64,000 nucleotides of DNA from Selaginella moellendorffii (taxonomy: Eukaryota > Streptophyta > Lycopodiopsida > Selaginellales > Selaginellaceae). A model generated the notes under the pieces. The model worked only from the letters and a program-made list of their open reading frames with translations. It made no database searches and was not told the DNA's origin. The position numbers and the translations under genes are program-made. The stretch covers positions 2,149,775 to 2,213,774 of the forward strand of contig NW_003314265.1 in NCBI RefSeq assembly GCF_000143415.4, written 5' to 3'. Below are positions 1 through 11,295 of this stretch, one piece after another. Within the stretch, counting starts at the first letter, position 1; every line of letters starts with the position of its first letter.

Positions 1-329
1 CTAATCAATCCTTACTCCCGAGATGCATGGGAAACGGAAGGAAAATTCGCCCAAGAGCCAAGAACAGTGGACGAACTGGAGATAAACAAAGAGAGGAACT
101 CCTGGTTTGAGAATACAAGGTTAAAACTATTTTGCTTCTTGGTGTTAAGGTTTGTGGGCTAGCTTAGGCCCTGACTAACAAGTTGCTTTCTTATAATGTG
201 AAAGTTAGACTTCTCACAAGCCCAAAGCCACAAGGCGCGATTCTTTGTTTGAGTAAGAGCTTGCAAACTTTGAGTATCATAAGTGTCCCAAAGGGTGCTT
301 GCTGTCCGCTAGGCAGTGGTGCGTTCCCT

Positions 330-1220
330 GGTCTCTCAAGTATCACAGTGTCCAGGCCTGGCAACAAAAGCAATGATACATTAGCAACACATCTCTCGCT
401 TTTTTTTCCCAGACATTACCAGCGTCTTTAGCAGCAACAGCCCGTGGCGAAGTAATCTGAGAAGGCTCATCGGCACCCACCGAAAGTGCCTCTCGTTTGT
501 TTCTGAAAAGGAATGAGATGTGAGGAGCAAATATAATGAACCAAGTGCGGAAAATCTCACCCTGCAGTATCGAAGTAGCCCAAAGTTTGTGTTCCCAAAG
601 ATCAACCGCTGTGCTTCTCGGCTCCCACTCGAGTAAATATAGGCCTAAAAGGAACAAGGTGACGACATCAACATCGTGCTTTGGCAACTCCTATCAGACC
701 TTCTACTCAGCACAAGGAGAGTGGAACGTCCTGAAAGACTTGGCCTTTGTGTTCACCGTTTTTGTATCCTGTTCTCCAAATATATCCCTGTGATGCAAAG
801 GACCAAGAAACGTTGATTCAAAACAAGACCAGACCTGGAATTATTTGAGGGCTGTAACTTTGCGATCAGCAGCAGTCATGCGAGAACGTTACGCTCTGAC
901 TTCGTCCTTATCACTTGGGAGAATAAGCTGCGTTTGCACGTTTCCCTCCTTCGTGTCTTTAAGAACCTGCTTGACATAACACGAGATTTCTGCTGCCACC
1001 AAAACCAATGAAATCTTGGCTGTTGCCTGAGAAGGTCTAGATCACCTTGAGTCTCCTTCGAATCGTAAGTGGCTGAGAGGTGTTTTCCCTCATTGTCATG
1101 TGCATAGGGAAACAAACGTCCATACGGGAATCGTGGTGCACACGAGAAAAACATTTGATAAAAGCCCTCATTAATAGACAGCATTTCTTGCGGGATAGTT
1201 TTTCCTTGGAGCTGCAAGGC
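330..1220 (-). other. possible exons of an unidentified gene
   Basis: Two open stretches on the minus strand (about 345-690 and 876-1217) have credible splice signals. One is a GT donor after position 560 with a TTTTCAG acceptor near 513, and another is a GTAATG donor near 423. The translated pieces do not match a family I recognise. They may be exons of one decayed gene or chance ORFs. The rest of 1-1780 shows nothing further that I can support. Confidence 0.2.
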
Positions 1221-1784
1221 TGAGTTTCTTCACTGGTCCATGCAAGGGGTCTGTATGGTCGAGGCCAAACTGGCGAAGCTTAAGTGCGGCATCAAAAAGA
1301 TAATGGTAGCATTCTGCCTTCTTCGCAAAAGATTAAGAGTCAAGCTGGAAAAAATACTATCACCTGAGTTTTAGCACAGAACCACGAGTCACCCCAAACG
1401 TGATCCCATGGTTTCTCACTAACGCTGCCGTCGTTCATGGATAAGCGGCACTCTTCCAGCAAAACACGAATAAGAAAGACAACAGTGAGAAACGAACGAG
1501 CTTTTACTCACGGCTGCTGCTAAAGAATCCGTGAGCTCATATTCATATGCAGAGTTTTCAATGATCGGGACTACGAGTTAACCATGCCCTTCGATTCCTT
1601 TGATCATCTCCATGTCCACGACGGTGCGATGTATCGCCGGCTGAGATCCAGAAGCTGTGCAGGCACGCAACAGCAGCACGGAAGAGCCATCCAGCAGGCT
1701 GTCCGATCAGCAGGATTCCTCGTCCCCTCCAGCTACGTTTTGGACTAATTCTCTTTTTGTCCTTATGGTACTTAGCTTACGTTT

Positions 1785-3835
1785 AGGGTTCATCGTTGAT
1801 GTATACAATACTCAAACTTAGGGTTCATCGTTGATGAAGGGCTAGGGCGGTGGATGCCGCGGACGGGATGTCTTGGGGTTGGGGTCGCGACCCTTCCACT
1901 CTGCCCATTGATCGGAGCTCCAGCTTCTCTCTCCACTCTCGCAAGGTAAGTTCGTTTAGATAGGGCTTTTCTTTGCGTTAGCAATAAGACAAAAGCGAAG
2001 CTGCTTGCAACGACCTAAGAGGTATGCTAGAGGCGATCAAGAAATCGTGTTGAAACTCTCAACGTTTGAAGACACCAGGTTCGCTCTTTCGATTGCAACG
2101 CAAAAGTGAGCCAGTGACACTACAAACAACTCAAACAAGCAAAGTGAAACAACGAGCCAAGGAACTCTCAACGCGAAGGATGTGGACAACGCTCTGTGAA
2201 TACAAACAAACTAGATCAACGACACTTAGTTCCATGTTGCCAGGTTCGCGTGTGTTTCGAAATTTCTTGTCATGAAGAAGCCAACATGTCGGTGCTGCTC
2301 AACGACGATAAGAACTGAAAAACGCCTTGTCACAGCGTGTGCCAAGAAGAAAAATGCTACTAGATTGGAGAGATTTTGTGTCAACGTTTTGGAGAGATTG
2401 TCAGTGCTTTGAGTTATGTTGTTGCTGCGCTCAACGCAAGACCGGTGAGCTGAGAAACAACGTTGGGCATCTGCGATCTTCAGAACTTCAATCCAGCTGA
2501 AGACGTACATGACAATGACAACAACAATCATGATCCGTCGCTGATCCTTGGCCGGACCGGTCAACTGCCGCACCTCTCCACCTCTCAAGGTAAGGGCTTT
2601 TCTTTGCGTTAGCAATAAGCAAGTAAGACAGAGATTTGCCAGGGACAAGAAAGCGAAGCTGCTAAGAGGTATGATAAACGATAAAAGAAAGGAGGCGATC
2701 AAGAATTCGTGTTGAAACTCTCAACATTTGAAGACACCAGGTTCCCTCTTTCTTTTCGATTGCAACACAAAAGGGAGCCAGTGCTAAGATGATGTGCTCA
2801 AACAACTCAAACAAGCAAAGTGCAAAACAACGGGGATTTGTTCTAATTTCTTGTCATGAAGAAGCCAAGTGACAGCTCAATGACGATAAGACGTGTGCCA
2901 AGAAGAAAGATGCTACTAGATTGGAGAGATTTTGTATCAACGTTTTGGAGAGATTGTCAGTGCTTTGAGTTATGTTGTTGCTGCGCTCAACGCAAGACCT
3001 GCGAGCTGAGAAACAACGTTGGGCACCTGCAATCTTCAGAACTTCAATCCAGCTGAAGACATACATGACAATGGTCAAACCTCAATGAATACCTCAACGA
3101 TCATGATCCGTCGTTGATCCTGGACCAGCCCCTCCACCTCGCAAAGGTAAGTTTATTTATTTTTCTTTGTGTTGGCAATAAGCGAGTAAGACAACGAAAC
3201 AAGAGAGACTTGCTGGAGACAAGAAAGCGAAGCTGCTTGCAACGAGCCAAGAGGTATCAACAATAAAAGAATTATCAACGATAAAAGAAAGGCTAGAGGC
3301 ATTCAAGAACTCGTGTTGAAACTCTCAACGTTTGAAGAATTCAGGTTTGCTCTTTCTTTTCAATTGAGAGTGCTGACAACGGGGTCAAGAAGATGCTATG
3401 CTCAACGCAAAAGGGAGCCACACAGTCAAGCTAAGATGATATGCTCAATCAAACAACTCAAACAAGCTAAGTGCAAAGCAACAGTTCAAGCAACTCTAAA
3501 TGCGAAGGGAAATTTGTGAATACAAACAAAACTAACGATCATTAAAAGTTGATGATACTTAGCTTCAGGGTTTGCGTGTGTAAATTTGTTCTAATTTCTT
3601 GTCATGAAAAAAAACAAGTGACGTGATGGTAAGAACTAAAAAATGCTGTGTCCAAGAAGAAAAATGCTACGAGATTGGAGAGATTTAATTGTTGCTACGC
3701 TCAATGCAAGACCTGCGAGAAACAACGTTGGGCCAGAACTTCAATCCAGCTGAAGACGTACATTGACAATGGTCCAACCTCATTGAAAACAACGACCATG
3801 AAAACTCCAAAGTCAAAGGAATGTGCATAGCGTGA
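1785..3835 (+). repeat. three tandem copies of a ~600 bp repeat
   Basis: Three diverged copies follow one another, beginning near 1934, 2574 and 3132. Each opens with a C-rich stretch and an AAGGTAAG splice-donor-like word. It then carries a TTTCTTTGCGTTAGCAATAA block, a GTTGAAACTCTCAAC block, an ACACCAGGTTCGCTCTTTC block and a TGCTGCGCTCAACGCAAGAC block. It ends with CAGAACTTCAATCCAGCTGAAG and a GATCCGTCG word. The copies differ by substitutions and indels of tens of bases. A small direct duplication containing TTAGGGTTCATCGTTGATG sits just before, at 1783-1835. No long ORF is conserved between copies, so the unit is probably non-coding. A related inverted copy lies at 5008-5342. Confidence 0.75.
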
Positions 3836-4144
3836 ATTTACAACTCATATATTGGTTTGTCTAACTAGGATGTTTTCTGTTCAACGAAGTGGAAGTCGAA
3901 GTTTAAGAGCTATTTGTTCTAACCAAAATGTTTGTTCAAAGAACGCCAGGAGAGGCTTCAGTCTTCCAGGCTTTAGTTTTTTTTATGGTTTCCCTAACAT
4001 CTTTTTGTTTTTGGAACGCTATGAGATTGCAACGGTAACGTTCCAGGGCTATCTAACGATGGGTAGGCAGTGGCAAAACGAGACGATCTATACAAGTGGT
4101 TTCCTTACATATACAAAGTTGCAAACATTTGTTTAGTAGTTATG
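3836..4144. other. no recognised feature
   Basis: Non-coding sequence after the repeat array. I see no conserved protein, RNA gene or repeat here. Confidence 0.4.
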
Positions 4145-4650
4145 TCAAAAAACATTCCCAGAGACGAGCTTCTGGAGGCTGTGGCAGCTACTCAAGAGCT
4201 CGTTAAACCTCTTGTAGCTGTCCGAGCTTGAAGACTTCGGGCTCGTCACTTCCAAGCCGATCCCTTCTGGCGTGAGCACGAGCAGCTTCGTGTCCTCTGT
4301 CCACGGCCGAGGAATTTCTTCCAGTCCAATCGCTGCTGCCTGAGTATTTTCATCCAGCCTTGCCACTAGCTCGTCCAGTCGTGCCTCTGGCTCTGTCTGA
4401 GGGTTCTTCTTCGTCCCTGGCGTTCGGGAGTAGACTCAAAAGCTCGAGCTCATTTCCGCTTCTCAGGTACTCGAGCTCGTGCCTGACCATTGCGTCCTTT
4501 GGCTTTGAAGTTGCAGTATCACGGGCAGTCTCAGTCTCCTTGGTGTACTGCTGGTTGTATGTCTCCACAAAACTCACAACCTTTTCCTGGATCAACTCGG
4601 GGATGTGGCCACCTTGGAGGCGAGACGCAAACGTGAGACTCTTTTTGTAG
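4145..4650 (-). pseudogene. unidentified gene fragment with one frameshift
   Basis: Two overlapping minus-strand reading frames join naturally if one base is allowed to shift near 4370. The upstream frame (from about 4640) is acidic and helix-rich and contains YTKETETARDTATSKPKDAM. The downstream frame contains ARLDENTQAAAIGLEEIPRP and ends at 4145. The amino-acid composition looks like real protein, unlike the opposite strand. I do not recognise the family. It could be a remnant of a two-exon gene or a small gene with an unusual intron. Confidence 0.3.
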
Positions 4651-5007
4651 TCCCCTACCTCGTCTCTGTGAAAGGGAGAGGCTCGCTGTTAAGACGCATC
4701 AGCTTCTTCCAAACACCCGACGCCAGTTTGCCAGGATCGCTCGCTGGGTGCAACATGGCTAGCCTCCGGTTCTTCATAGCTCAGGTACACTTCCAGCGGA
4801 GCAAGTAGAGACTTGTATTCAATGGTTTTGTATGACATAAACTGGTTTACTCTGCCTTCTACACCTCTTGCATACTTTGAAAACTGTTAATGGTCAAAGG
4901 CATGAATAAAGACCATTAGCCAGGAATTTTTTGACTCGACTATAATGAAGATAAATGGCCATGTGGTGTGCTACCAAAAGGCTGGGCAGGTTCCTTTGAT
5001 CAAAGCG
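4651..5007. other. no recognised feature
   Basis: No ORF, RNA or repeat that I can support lies between the fragment at 4145-4650 and the inverted repeat copy. Confidence 0.4.
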
Positions 5008-5342
5008 CTGACAATCTCTCCAAAACGTTGCTAACCTAGTATGGCACACGCTGTGACATGTCGTTTTTCAGTTCTTATCGTCGTTGAGCAAAACCAGCAT
5101 GTCACTTGGCTTCTTCATGACAAGCAATTAGAACAAATCGAAAGACACGAGAACCTGGCAACGTAAACCTAAGTATTGTTGATTGTTCATATTCGTCCAC
5201 ATCAGTGAGTTCGCGTTGAGAGTTGGCCCGTTGTTTTGCAGTGTCACTGGCTCCTTTTTGCGTTGCAATCGAAAAGAAAGAGCGAACCTAGTGTGAGAGT
5301 TTCAACACAAATTCTTGATCCCCTCTAGCCTTTCTTTTATGG
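5008..5342 (-). repeat. inverted partial copy of the 1930-3830 repeat
   Basis: Read on the minus strand, this stretch repeats the middle of the tandem unit in the same order: the GTTGAAACTCTCA-type block, the CAGGTTCGCTCTTTC-type block, the GCAAAAAGGAGCCAGTGACAC block and the TTGTCATGAAGAAGCCAA block. It is separated from the array by about 1.2 kb that contains an unrelated fragment. The 270 bases between this copy and the BAHD pseudogene hold nothing I recognise. Confidence 0.65.
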
Positions 5343-5611
5343 CATTGGATTAGGCAGCGAGGATCATGTTGAGAGTCCAAAGACCGCGAGAAATCAATCT
5401 GCCAGCGATTAGGGCGTGGAACAAACTAATTTACTCTCCTACAGCTGACGATGCCACTCATGAAGAGCAGCACCTCCAAAAACTAAAGTAGCCTTCGTGC
5501 ATTCATTTCTTTCGTGATGAAAACCACAGAAACAGGGCCCATACATCTTTAGACCATGGAGTCAAGGGGACCATTCGCCACTCTTATTTGAAGCTCCCGT
5601 GCGGAGAGGAA

Positions 5612-7041
5612 CTAGCAGTCCAGGGTTGTAAACCTCGCAAAGAGCTCGCTTTGCAGCAGCCTCTTCATCTGCTCCACGAGCAGCATCACCACAATCCGGC
5701 GCTCTCGCATCCCGCCCTGGGGCATGGGAAGTAGCACCACCACCCCGTTGCCATACCACGGCTCCAGCACCATCGAGAAGTGGGCCGGCCGCCCCCCAAA
5801 CTCAAACTCGTACACCGGGAATGAGTGCAAGCTGACACTGAAGATCCCCATCCCGGTGCTGGGTGGCAGGACGTTGAGCCCGATATCATGACTCAGCACG
5901 CCACGGAGGAAGCGAGGAGTGAGCGTGGCAAAGGGGCAACCACGTAAGAGTGAGGGGTGCTGTATTATGCATTTCTTCCTCATGGCCCTTGCGCAGCGTC
6001 TCCTCCATCCAGTCGATGGTAGACTGGATCCTCTCCTGGCCTACGTTGCGGACATCCTCGTGGAAGAGCCGCGCGGTGTGGGAGATGTGCTTGTTCTTGA
6101 GATCGCCCACGGCGCACGGCAGGCAGAGCGTGAAGGAGGAGGTGCCGCAGTACTCGCTCGGCATCGGTGATGCACTTCCAGACGAGAGCCGAGACGGCCT
6201 CGAAGGAGGTCGAAGGCTGCTGCCGTATGCGAACGGGCCAGACGCGATCTCGTGCTTGAGCTCCGCGAGCTGCTGCTCGTTCATGTGGAATGCCCGGACG
6301 TGGTAACTGGGCTTGAAGTCCTGGGCGGCCTTGTCCATCTCCTCGGCGATGGCGGGGGTCACAGCAACGAAGTCCCGGACCGGCACGGTGACGCTGGGCG
6401 GATCCCACGCCTTGAGGAGGCTGGAGTCGAAGCTGGGCGGTGGATTCGGCGGTGGGAATCCCCGGTGGAGCTCCGACCAGGCCTTGAGGAAGGGGAAGAC
6501 CGAGGAGCCGTCCAGGAGGGTGTGGCTGGTGACGAGGCCCAGAGCTATCCCGCCACACCGGAACTTGGTCACCTGGGAGAGTAGTCAAAGCCGATCAAAG
6601 CCGGTCAAAGGACTTACCTGAACTTTGAGCTGAGGGAAGTTCTCCGGATCGGTGATCGCGGTCTGGGCCGGGTTGAGCTCCTGCCCGATGGAGCACTGCT
6701 TCATGGAATTGCCCCAGTCGCCGAAGCTCGCATCGGTGAAGGCCACCACGAACTCGATGCCACGGTCGTTGCAGTCGAGGATGGGACGGTCGAGGCCGGT
6801 GATTCTGGGCCTCCCGGCTAGCGGATAGTACGGGACGAGGATCCGGGAGAGCGAGTCCTTCAAACTCGCCACCAGTGAATCGAAAGAGCTTATGTGGTCC
6901 AGAGCAGCTGGGTAGTAGTAAACTTGCTTGAGATAGTTCTCGGCCAGGACCTGGATTTGGAAGTTGCAAAGCCAGAGTGCAGAGCTGCGGTGTTGGGACC
7001 GCTGGAACGATCGTCGACACGGACTCTACGCGCACAACCAT
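5612..7041 (-). pseudogene. BAHD acyltransferase pseudogene (HCT-like)
   Basis: BAHD enzymes transfer acyl groups from CoA thioesters to hydroxyl or amino acceptors in the cytosol. The start MVVRVESVSTIVPA at 7041 fits the family N-terminus. The catalytic HxxxD motif is present as HTLLDG near 6510, just after a 45 bp GT-AG intron (6573-6617). The frame is broken several times. After LALQL the homologous sequence (AENYLKQVYYYPAALDHIS) continues in another frame. The block TSFEAVSALVWKCITDA near 6200 is out of frame relative to both sides, as if by two compensating indels. A further shift near 5960 precedes the C-terminal block. The structural DFGWG motif is degenerate (EFEFGGRP near 5800). It is most likely a dead duplicate; sequencing errors are possible but would need at least four. 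Confidence 0.85.
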
Positions 7042-7097
7042 CTTTGCAACCAAAGATGAAATCCACAAAAACCACAAAAACACTCAAGAGAGGGAGA

Positions 7098-7301
7098 AAG
7101 AATCCCACTTTTGATGCATGATTGACATGGCGGCTTCACACACTGCAGGAGGGCTGCATAGGGGCGGACCAGATTGGTGGAGATGGTGGTCTTGCCTGAG
7201 GCAGTGTGGCCGCACATGAACAGCTTGGCAATTGATGGTGTGACTAGAGCGCTTTTTGCAAGAACGGGGCTCTTCTGAAATAGAGCATTCCTGTACTTCA
7301 T
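7098..7301 (-). pseudogene. ROCO-A, downstream fragment (P-loop region)
   Basis: This is the continuation of the broken LRR-Roc gene whose 5' part lies at 17839-19065 on the other side of the gypsy element. It encodes the Roc P-loop as CGHTASGKTT. It matches ROCO-B at about 25914-26104 nearly base for base. Homology stops near 7098, so the rest of the Roc domain, the COR domain and the C-terminus are missing and the BAHD pseudogene begins instead. It ends at the gypsy insertion site, where the ROCO-B allele reads on without a break. Confidence 0.9.
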
Positions 7302-7596
7302 TGTAGCAACCAAAAACCCAAGTTCAGGGGACTCTGACTTTGAACCCAGGGCTGCATTGGAGCCATAGATTAAATCATGCACAGCATATAGTATATGCTA
7401 GTAGTTAGAACCACTAGCCTTTCAAAAGGGGGAATCTGAATTATGGATCCCTATCTCCATTCCATCGTTTTTTTTATCAATACACAGCATTCTTTTACTC
7501 GTGCTTCTTCTCTGCCCTTGGAGATTGGGCTCTTTTCTCTTTTGTTTTCTTACTAACAATAGATTTCCAGTGAAGAGGAGTTTTCACACCTCTTCA
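7302..7596 (+). repeat. 5' LTR
   Basis: 295 bp, TG...CA ends. By eye it differs from the 3' LTR at 11 positions and in no indel. All 11 differences are transitions. An oligo-T stretch and the word ACTAACAATAGATTTCCAG near the end could be transcript or splice signals, but I cannot assign U3/R/U5 boundaries. Confidence 0.93.
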
Positions 7597-7598
7597 TT

Positions 7599-7616
7599 TG
7601 GCAACCACGGCTTCTG
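7599..7616 (+). promoter_or_regulatory. candidate tRNA primer-binding site
   Basis: TGGCAACCACGG begins two bases after the 5' LTR, the usual place and first bases of a primer-binding site. It is not the common initiator-Met type (TGGTATCAGAGC). I have not matched it to a particular tRNA. Confidence 0.4.
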
Positions 7617-7764
7617 AATTCCCCTTCAGGTTCACAAATTCTTCCATTTTTTTTCTCCCTTCTCTGTGCGCAGATAGCAAGAACGATCCAGAAATCTACC
7701 CATCTCGCTCAAATTCGCCCAAATTACGCCCTAATTCGTACATTCACCCAAATTCAACACGCAA

Positions 7765-10700
7765 ATGCCACTGCCACCATGGATCAACGGCGTCCAAGCG
7801 GTTGCTGCCCAACGCAGTAAAGACAGACACTTTCCAGAGGAGATCTTTGAAGAATCTGCAAGCTCTCTCTCAAGATCTCCAAGTCCAATCACCGACGGAG
7901 AACACCAACGACTCTCTTTGACAAGAAACTCCAATCTACCAGCACCTTCATCAGCGAACGCCCTCAGCAGCTTCATTGGCAAACTCCATCTCCGAGCACA
8001 AGACCACCCACTCCAAGCTCGAGACATCAACCAGCGCCCTCGACACAAACCGACACCACTACCGAAACGAACCCATCTTCCGTGCAGTCGTCGACCCAGC
8101 AATCCTAGCGTTCCGACAGAATTCCAATTCCTGCACCCACTCCAAATACCGAAGCACATCCTCAAAACCTACACCAACGACGAACCCATCACTCTGTTAC
8201 CCGGTATCGGACAACTTGTTGAGGGACAACTTCACAACGCACCACTGATTTTTCAACAACCCTTCCGACAAAGTCAGCAGCTCAGCACTGAAACAACAGT
8301 CCGAACTCGGTTCGAAATCAACACGTTCGCTGCAACAACTCTCGCCAATCACGCCATCGCCCAATCCAGACTCGAACAACTCGACGACATTATCGAAGAA
8401 ATCATTCCAGACAAACCCGAATATCCGAAACTCTTCATTGAACTCCATCTCGGCACCAACAAGTGGAAGACCAGTTTGCATACTGCACCAGCACACTCGA
8501 ACCAACACAACTCGGCTGAACACAACCCAACCCAACACGCACCACCGTCGATATTTGCACTGAAAAGAAAGAACAAGCTCACAACGACTTTATCGAGAAT
8601 TGGCCCACCGACAGTCTTCCCGAAGTTCTGCCCAAACTGCATGATTGACTGCAGACACGAATCTGACACCAACAACCAGTAGAAGAATGCATGTATCCAA
8701 AACCACAAAGAACATCCAGCAAGTTGGAAGAAGACCGACAACGGCTTATCCGACATTTAGATAGAGATTTGAAGAACTTAGAAACAAAGAGAAAGAAAGA
8801 CCAAGAGAAGTTGAATCAAGTTGTTAGACCCTCCAAGAGAGAGAATTACATCTGACACGAATTATTACCGCGAGCTAACTCCGACGAACTAGTATCGGAC
8901 ATCCGCGAAGAATACGACAACTACACAACACCACCGGACACACCACCGGCAGCACCCTCGACGGCACCCACCGAAGTGCCCGAGCCTGAATCACCACCCT
9001 CGACGGCACCCACCAAAGTGCCCGAGCCCGACCGAACATTCGAGTAGTCGACACAGACTACGCCCGAGCAACAAAACATTTTTCAAGCAGCATACAACCA
9101 CTTCAAAGGTACATTCACCAACCCCATCTACAGTGACGACGAACGACCAAGTTTCCCGCCCACCTTCACAGACTTCACCAGACCAGCACCATTTTTGCCA
9201 TACCGACCAATCGTCACAACATCAATATATCCCACATTTGCTTCCAACATCTACCGAAGCCCGCTATCAGCAAGACCTTTCGAACACGCTTTTGACTTCA
9301 ACACGCCGACGAGACAACAACTCGGCTTCACCAATTACAGTCGCACTCCGATATACCCAGTCAACAGCAGTAAAGACGAACAACCCGAATCGTCCAATAG
9401 TCAAGCACTTGACGTCAACAACTCACACCGAACTGCCGAACAGCTACAATCATACAACAACAACGAGATCGACGAACCAATTGTCGACGACAATAATCTT
9501 CCACAACAACCATAGTCACCACACAACTATACATTCGAAGAACTCTTTGACAATTTAGAAGAACAACCACAACCAACACAACATAACTCCGACAAGTACG
9601 TCGACAACAAGTTCAAGCACCATCTTCCGAAAATCAACACCGGCAAGCAACCCAACACCAACGACGACGTCGACGACACACCCGAAAACAGTCCCAACAT
9701 AGAAGAACAAATAGAGAAGAGTCCACTAAACAACAACAACAATTCACCACCTTCCTCTTACACCAACTTTGCCGTCGACCCCGACAACCCCTTGCTACAA
9801 ATCACTTTAGCACTCCACAGTGACAACCTGACAAAACAACCTCGACAATACCGACATTACTACCAACAGCAAATGGCAGTCACTACCGCCGTCGCCAACA
9901 TACTTGTCGGAAGACACGTCTCCTATCCACTATTTCATGGTCTGAAGTCAGAAGACGCCAAGAAACATGTTGAACAGTTCCAAGAAGCAATCTGAATCAA
10001 TGGCCAGACGACCGAACTTCCATACTACTTCCGATGTACCCTTCGAAAGAGAGCCAACGAATGGGCTCAAACACTTCCTCAAAATACAAGTTTCGACGAC
10101 CTCGCACTCAAGCTCGTAGACCGATGTGAGTCTTCCCTCACTCAAAGCCAACGACTTCACAAGATCCAAAAACTCAAGCAGAAGTCTGGTCAATCCATCG
10201 ACGACTACACTCAAACCTTCACTCGACATGCCAGCAAATGCAGCAACAGTGCCACCGAAACATTACTTTACCAATGGTACATGCAAGGCCTCCGACGATC
10301 CCTCCGAGAAGCGGCAACACACATCAAGAGCCCTTCAAGATGTTCAAGCTCGACAAATGACAGCACAAGTAGATGACACGGATAACTCAGATTCTGATAG
10401 CAGTTCCAACAACGACTCCGATGATGAACTCGGAGAGAGCACCAAGTCAAAACTTCGGAAACTTACGAAAACAATCGACAAGCTCAAGGGAAAAGCCAAG
10501 GCCGACATCAAAGAATTTCGATCTGGAATTTGGTGTACTAAGTGCAAGAACGAAGGACATCCGGCAAGTGACTGCAAGCTCCAAATCTCCAAATGCCAGA
10601 TCTGTACCAAAGAAGGTCATGACACCAAGACTTGCAGATTTCAAAATTCTCCAGAAGTTCGACAAGTCTTGAACTATCCCCGACAGCAGTTTCGACAACC

Positions 10701-11295
10701 ATATCCAAATCAATACTTCGACAATTACCAGGCACAACCTCCGACAAACTGGAGACTGCCAAGAAACAACTTCCAACACCAGAGTCGACAATGGAATGAT
10801 CAACCTCGCTATAACAACTATAACAATTACAACAACGACTACAACAACAACAACAACAATCGACAACACCCGCCGAACCGGAACTACCCAGCAAACCAAG
10901 ACAACTACAACCAAGGATACCAACAATACCCAAGATACCAAGGCCAAGGTTATCAAGACCAGGCCTACCAAGGCAACTACAACAACCGACCATGGCAACC
11001 TCGACTTCAAAACCAAGGCGGTCCGCCGAGACTTGGTCCACCGCCTCCTCGACAACAAGATCAGAACCAGCAGCAACCACCAACAACAAGGATGGTCGAG
11101 ACTGATGAACTACCTTATGCCGACAATGACGACTCAGATCCTCAAGTCATGGCAGTACAAACCCAAGCACAAATTCGAGCAGAAAAACAACAACAACCGG
11201 ATAGAGATTCCGGAGATAGTGAAGAGAAAGGCCCTGAGAGCCCGACAAAACTTCGAGAATGGAAAAAGAAGCAGAAGTTAGCTGCTAAGATATAG
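7765..11295 (+). pseudogene. gypsy gag region, with long N-terminal extension
   Basis: The capsid-like part lies at about 9850-10340 and includes ILVGRHVSYPLFHGLKSEDA and YYFRCTLRKRANEWAQTLP. Nucleic-acid binding follows at about 10540-10640 with two zinc knuckles, CTKCKNEGHPASDC and CQICTKEGHDTKTC. A Gln/Asn/Pro-rich tail runs to 11295. Upstream of capsid, about 2 kb of Pro/Thr/Asn-rich coding sequence precedes it. The reading frame appears to move from frame 1 (about 7765-8480) to frame 3 (about 8560-10340) and back to frame 1 (to 11295). Within the second stretch there are six in-frame stops: TGA at 8646, 8664, 8853 and 9993, and TAG at 9045 and 9513. A separate small ORF before gag is an alternative reading of the first part. 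Confidence 0.8.
8947..9035 (+). repeat. two-copy Pro/Thr/Glu-rich tandem repeat in gag extension
   Basis: The word CCCTCGACGGCACCCACC is repeated about 42 bp apart, giving PSTAPTEVPEPES followed by PSTAPTKVPEPD in the gag frame. Confidence 0.7.

Noticed and set aside
10447-11089. Long Val/Leu/Cys-rich minus-strand ORFs
   Set aside because: Mirror of the same low-complexity gag sequence; hydrophobicity follows from GTT/TTG complements.
10796-11281. Thr/Asn-rich ORF inside gag
   Set aside because: It is the shifted reading of the CAA/AAC-rich gag tail; the zinc-knuckle frame is the true one.
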